Of a stretch of DNA of 64,000 bases, positions 61,523-64,000 are shown in pieces. Below the pieces are notes generated by a model that did not search any database, was not told where the DNA came from, and saw nothing but the letters and a program-made list of their open reading frames with translations. The DNA comes from Nostocales cyanobacterium HT-58-2. Its GTDB lineage: Bacteria > Cyanobacteriota > Cyanobacteriia > Cyanobacteriales > Nostocaceae. The stretch is from the NCBI GenBank assembly GCA_002163975.1, contig CP019636.1:496001-560000 (forward strand). The letters are read 5' to 3'. Position 1 is the first letter of the stretch, and every line of letters starts with the position of its first letter. The position numbers and the translations under genes are program-made.

Positions 61523-62485
61523 ATGAGAGTTTGCTATCTAATTCAAAGTCATAAAAATCTAGAGCAAATTTATCGACTAGTTAGTACTATCAAAAAATCA
61601 AGTCCAGATTCTCTGGTTATCTTAAGCCATAATTCTTCTGGCTCTGATTTAGATATTGCAAGATTGAATGATATGTCAGGAGTCCAGGTATTTTTTGGAC
61701 CTGGAGGACGCGGAGATTTTTCTATCGTTCAAGGATATTTTGATGCTATAAACTACCTTTTCAGTCAAAATATAAACTTTGATTGGCTGATTAATCTCTC
61801 TGGTCAAGATTATCCAACACAACCCCTCTCACAAATTGAGAAGTTTTTAGCTACAACTCATTACGATGGTTTTCTAGAATACTTTCAAGTTTTCTCCCAA
61901 GAAAGTCATTGGAGTCTTAGAGAGGGTCATACCCGATATTGCTACAAATACACCAAAAATCAACTGCTGGGTAAGATACCTGAGTGGACAAAGGAACTGC
62001 TAACACCCATCAAAACAGTTAACTACATTCAGCCCTTTTTCAGAATTAACCTTGCTTATGGCATGGTAGGGATCAAGAATCATACACCATTTCATGAAAA
62101 CTTTATTTGTTATGGAGGGTCTTTTTTTTGTACTTTGTCTAGAAAATGCATTGAATATGTGTATGATTTTTATAAATCAAATCCTGAAATTATTATTTAT
62201 TACAGAAATGTCTGTGTCTCTGATGAATCCTTTATTCAGACAATATTAATCAATAGTCGTTTATTCAACCTATGTAATGATAATAAGTTCTACTTTGATT
62301 TCTCAGGTTCTCGTCATGGGCGACCACGCTATCTCACAACGCATGACTACCCATCGTTAGCCCAAAGTCATATTCATTTTGCTAGGAAATTTGACATTAA
62401 TCAAGACAGGAAAATTCTAGATATGTTAGATAGCAGAATTTTGGCAACATCTCAAGTTTCCAGTTGTAATGCAAATTCTTCTTAA
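61523..62485 (+). CDS. Core-2/I-branching-type N-acetylglucosaminyltransferase (GT14-like)
   Basis: A 320-residue protein. It starts MRVCYLIQSHKNLEQIYRLV and has FDWLINLSGQDYPTQPLSQI, the hallmark of the beta-1,6-GlcNAc transferase fold (Ser-Gly-x-Asp-Tyr-Pro), then GGSFFCTLSRKCIEYVYDFY and VCVSDESFIQTILINSR with its acidic pair. No membrane anchor. ATG 61523 is chosen since the fold begins at once; the longer TTG frame adds nine residues. Probably adds a branch sugar to an exopolysaccharide. Confidence 0.85.
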   Translation: MRVCYLIQSHKNLEQIYRLVSTIKKSSPDSLVILSHNSSGSDLDIARLNDMSGVQVFFGPGGRGDFSIVQGYFDAINYLFSQNINFDWLINLSGQDYPTQPLSQIEKFLATTHYDGFLEYFQVFSQESHWSLREGHTRYCYKYTKNQLLGKIPEWTKELLTPIKTVNYIQPFFRINLAYGMVGIKNHTPFHENFICYGGSFFCTLSRKCIEYVYDFYKSNPEIIIYYRNVCVSDESFIQTILINSRLFNLCNDNKFYFDFSGSRHGRPRYLTTHDYPSLAQSHIHFARKFDINQDRKILDMLDSRILATSQVSSCNANSS

Positions 62486-62535
62486 GATGTTTGATGAAAT
62501 TCGATTAAATAATATTTTGATATGGGAGTTATTTA

Positions 62536-63495
62536 ATGGTTATTTCTCCTAAAGTTAGTGTTATAGTTCCTGCCTATAACGTTTGTTCCTATATCAAGGA
62601 TGCGCTGGTTTCTTTAGAGTGTCAGTCATTCCAAAACTTTGAAGTCATTATTGTAGATGACGGTTCTTATGATAGAACAGCAGAGGTCGTTCAACCATAT
62701 GTAGAGAGCGATTCACGCTTTAAATTATTACAAAAACAAAATGCAGGTCTTTCATCAGCTCGCAACTACGGTATCCGTCATGCTTGCGGTGAATACATTG
62801 CACTGTTGGATGGTGATGATGTATATCATCCAGACAAACTAGCTAATCATGTTGCTCAACTTGATATTGCCCCCGAGGTCGGGGTGAGCTACAGTGCCTC
62901 AAGAGCTATTCGTGATGATGGAAGTCCAACTCTTGTCTATCTCAGTGGTAAACCTATCAATTCCGACCCACTTTTGGCTTTACTGTGCAAGAACTTTGTT
63001 GGTCATGGTTCCAATGCTGTATTCCGTCGTTGTCTTTACGATGAAGTGGGTGAATTTGATGAAGAGTTACGCAGTTGTGAAGACCTCGATTTCTGGTTAA
63101 GGGTAGCAGGAACACGACGCTGGCAGTTTTACCGAGAGCCGCGTGTATTGTGTTACTATCGCGTCCGCCCTTCTGGACTTTCTTTTAATGTGGCACAAAT
63201 GCAGCACTGCTGTGAACAAGTGATACAACGTGCTTACCACTGCTCCCCAGAGTTAGTAGAGCCAATACTACCCACCGCCTACGCTTATATGTACCGCTAC
63301 CTAGCTCGGTTGTGCCTTCAGGGTGGTAATACAGAACAAGCCTGTGACTTTGTAAACCAAGCGCTTGTAGCAGATAGCTCAATTTTTTACACTGATTTGC
63401 GCTCATTACTCACTTTGATATCTGTGCGCTTAGCACCACTTGCTCAGTTGGTCATTGGACGAATGCTAGGAAAGGCAAAATCTGCCTTTGACTAA
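62536..63495 (+). CDS. Family 2 glycosyltransferase
   Basis: A 319-residue GT-A enzyme: KVSVIVPAYNVCSYIKDAL, NFEVIIVDDGSYDRTAEVVQ, QKQNAGLSSARNYGIRHACG, the DxD motif ALLDGDDVYHPDKLANH, and the acceptor-side EELRSCEDLDFWLRVAG. A C-terminal helical region of about 100 residues has no strong membrane segment. A typical exopolysaccharide chain-extending enzyme; 50 bp after the GT14-like gene. Confidence 0.92.
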   Translation: MVISPKVSVIVPAYNVCSYIKDALVSLECQSFQNFEVIIVDDGSYDRTAEVVQPYVESDSRFKLLQKQNAGLSSARNYGIRHACGEYIALLDGDDVYHPDKLANHVAQLDIAPEVGVSYSASRAIRDDGSPTLVYLSGKPINSDPLLALLCKNFVGHGSNAVFRRCLYDEVGEFDEELRSCEDLDFWLRVAGTRRWQFYREPRVLCYYRVRPSGLSFNVAQMQHCCEQVIQRAYHCSPELVEPILPTAYAYMYRYLARLCLQGGNTEQACDFVNQALVADSSIFYTDLRSLLTLISVRLAPLAQLVIGRMLGKAKSAFD

Positions 63496-63581
63496 AGCAG
63501 TTTGATTGCCTAGAAATACTTTTCATTCAGTTGTACAAAATTAAGCCTCCATGCTGCTACACATTTATACCCTTAGTCAAA

Positions 63582-64000
63582 ATGGAAATCAAAAAAATTC
63601 TAGTTACCGGAGAAGCACTATTTCTTGAACGACATCAGTTTTTGTTTAAAGCATTATCAACACATTTTGAGCAATTACAATTTCTGCCAAGAACACAGGA
63701 ATGGTATGAAGCTAGAATACCTAGAATGCTTATTAAAGGAATTTTTGCTATTCGTACAAGTTCTCTTAGTAAAGCAAATGCTTTATTTCAAAAAAATCAT
63801 CGAGCATTTATTTTGAAATCAAAAAGAGCGGAACATGAAATTAGAAAATTGAAAGACAAACCAGAGCTAGTCTTTCATGTCTTTAGTACATATAGCCCAT
63901 TTTGGGAGCAATATGATATTCCTTATGTTATGTACTTGGACTATACTGTAGCCCTTGCTGAAAGAAATTGGTCTCCATGGGTTTATTTTCCAAACCAGAA
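63582..64000 (+). CDS. Putative GT-B glycosyltransferase, N-terminal part (cut by window edge)
   Basis: From ATG 63582 the frame stays open to the window end: about 139 residues, beginning MEIKKILVTGEALFLERHQF. Later segments PELVFHVFSTYSPFWEQYDI and PYVMYLDYTVALAERNWSPW recall the N-terminal domain of family 4 glycosyltransferases. The catalytic C-terminal half is outside the window, so the assignment is tentative. Same strand and AT-rich style as the preceding three glycan genes. Confidence 0.65.
   Translation, partial: MEIKKILVTGEALFLERHQFLFKALSTHFEQLQFLPRTQEWYEARIPRMLIKGIFAIRTSSLSKANALFQKNHRAFILKSKRAEHEIRKLKDKPELVFHVFSTYSPFWEQYDIPYVMYLDYTVALAERNWSPWVYFPNQ

Noticed and set aside
1..64000. 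CRISPR array, tRNA, rRNA, transposase or integrase genes
   Set aside because: Looked for on both strands; no regular spacer-repeat array, cloverleaf, rRNA segment or recombinase motif was found.

Overview
The window reads as chromosomal DNA from a filamentous, probably heterocyst-forming cyanobacterium (Nostocales-like). Evidence seen directly: many HIP1 octamers (GCGATCGC), heptanucleotide STRR repeats, a complete cyanobacterial nitrate-assimilation locus with two textbook NtcA-type promoters, ndhM, an rbp-rpsU pair, a biliverdin-type cyanobacterial phytochrome with its Rcp response regulator, and a small protein resembling a heterocystous regulator family. Genus cannot be fixed from the sequence alone.

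Layout. 1-3.8 kb: truncated receiver-domain gene, decayed AbrB-type antitoxin, and a two-gene phytochrome kinase / response regulator operon with a 4-nt overlap. 4-9.6 kb: conflict/STAND region on the minus strand (HTH-NACHT, a 14-repeat WD40 protein, a second NACHT ATPase), with a small CyanoTRADDas_TM-like membrane protein divergently transcribed across a 238-bp promoter that holds a phased TATAC array. 9.7-16.2 kb: PD-(D/E)XK nuclease-like protein, GNAT acetyltransferase, recJ, a DUF218/YdcF protein and a C-terminal processing protease. 16.3-21.7 kb: surface-glycan genes (glycosyltransferases, polytopic membrane protein, methyltransferases, polysaccharide deacetylase), partly AT-rich. 21.9-26 kb: REC-LuxR regulator, small regulator-like protein, leuD, ndhM and an acidic unknown. 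26.6-33.2 kb: eukaryotic-like signalling genes (PP2C phosphatase with zinc ribbon, CHAT-FHA protein, an unknown, FHA-PrsW protease). 33.4-51.3 kb: PfpI/DJ-1 protein and the nitrate locus. On the minus strand this runs nirA-nrtA-nrtB-nrtC-nrtD-nrtP-narB-psiE-like-nitrate reductase associated protein. Divergently on the plus strand lie a Rieske lipoprotein broken by one in-frame TGA, a HEAT-repeat NirB-like protein, ntcB and cnaT. 51.7-59.5 kb: housekeeping genes (rpsU, rbp, degenerate MBL-fold protein, panD, ppa, DUF362, aspA, pgsA). 60.2 kb to the end: another exopolysaccharide cluster (WecG/TagA, GT14, GT2, and the start of another glycosyltransferase-like gene).

How the genes work together. 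Nitrate enters by the NrtABCD ABC importer and/or the NrtP permease, NarB reduces it to nitrite and NirA to ammonium, both with ferredoxin. NtcA sites, NtcB and CnaT supply the control. The two candidates for less-described biology are the STAND/WD40/TRADD-associated cluster at 4-9.6 kb and the PP2C/CHAT-FHA/FHA-PrsW cluster at 26.6-33.2 kb. Both combine sensing, signalling and proteolytic or membrane outputs of the kind linked to immunity or regulated cell death. Other notable sequence features are a 13-copy perfectly phased 21-bp repeat between nrtC and nrtD that is an uninterrupted heptad-coding frame in the -1 frame of nrtC, and a 22-bp exact repeat shared by two distant intergenic regions.
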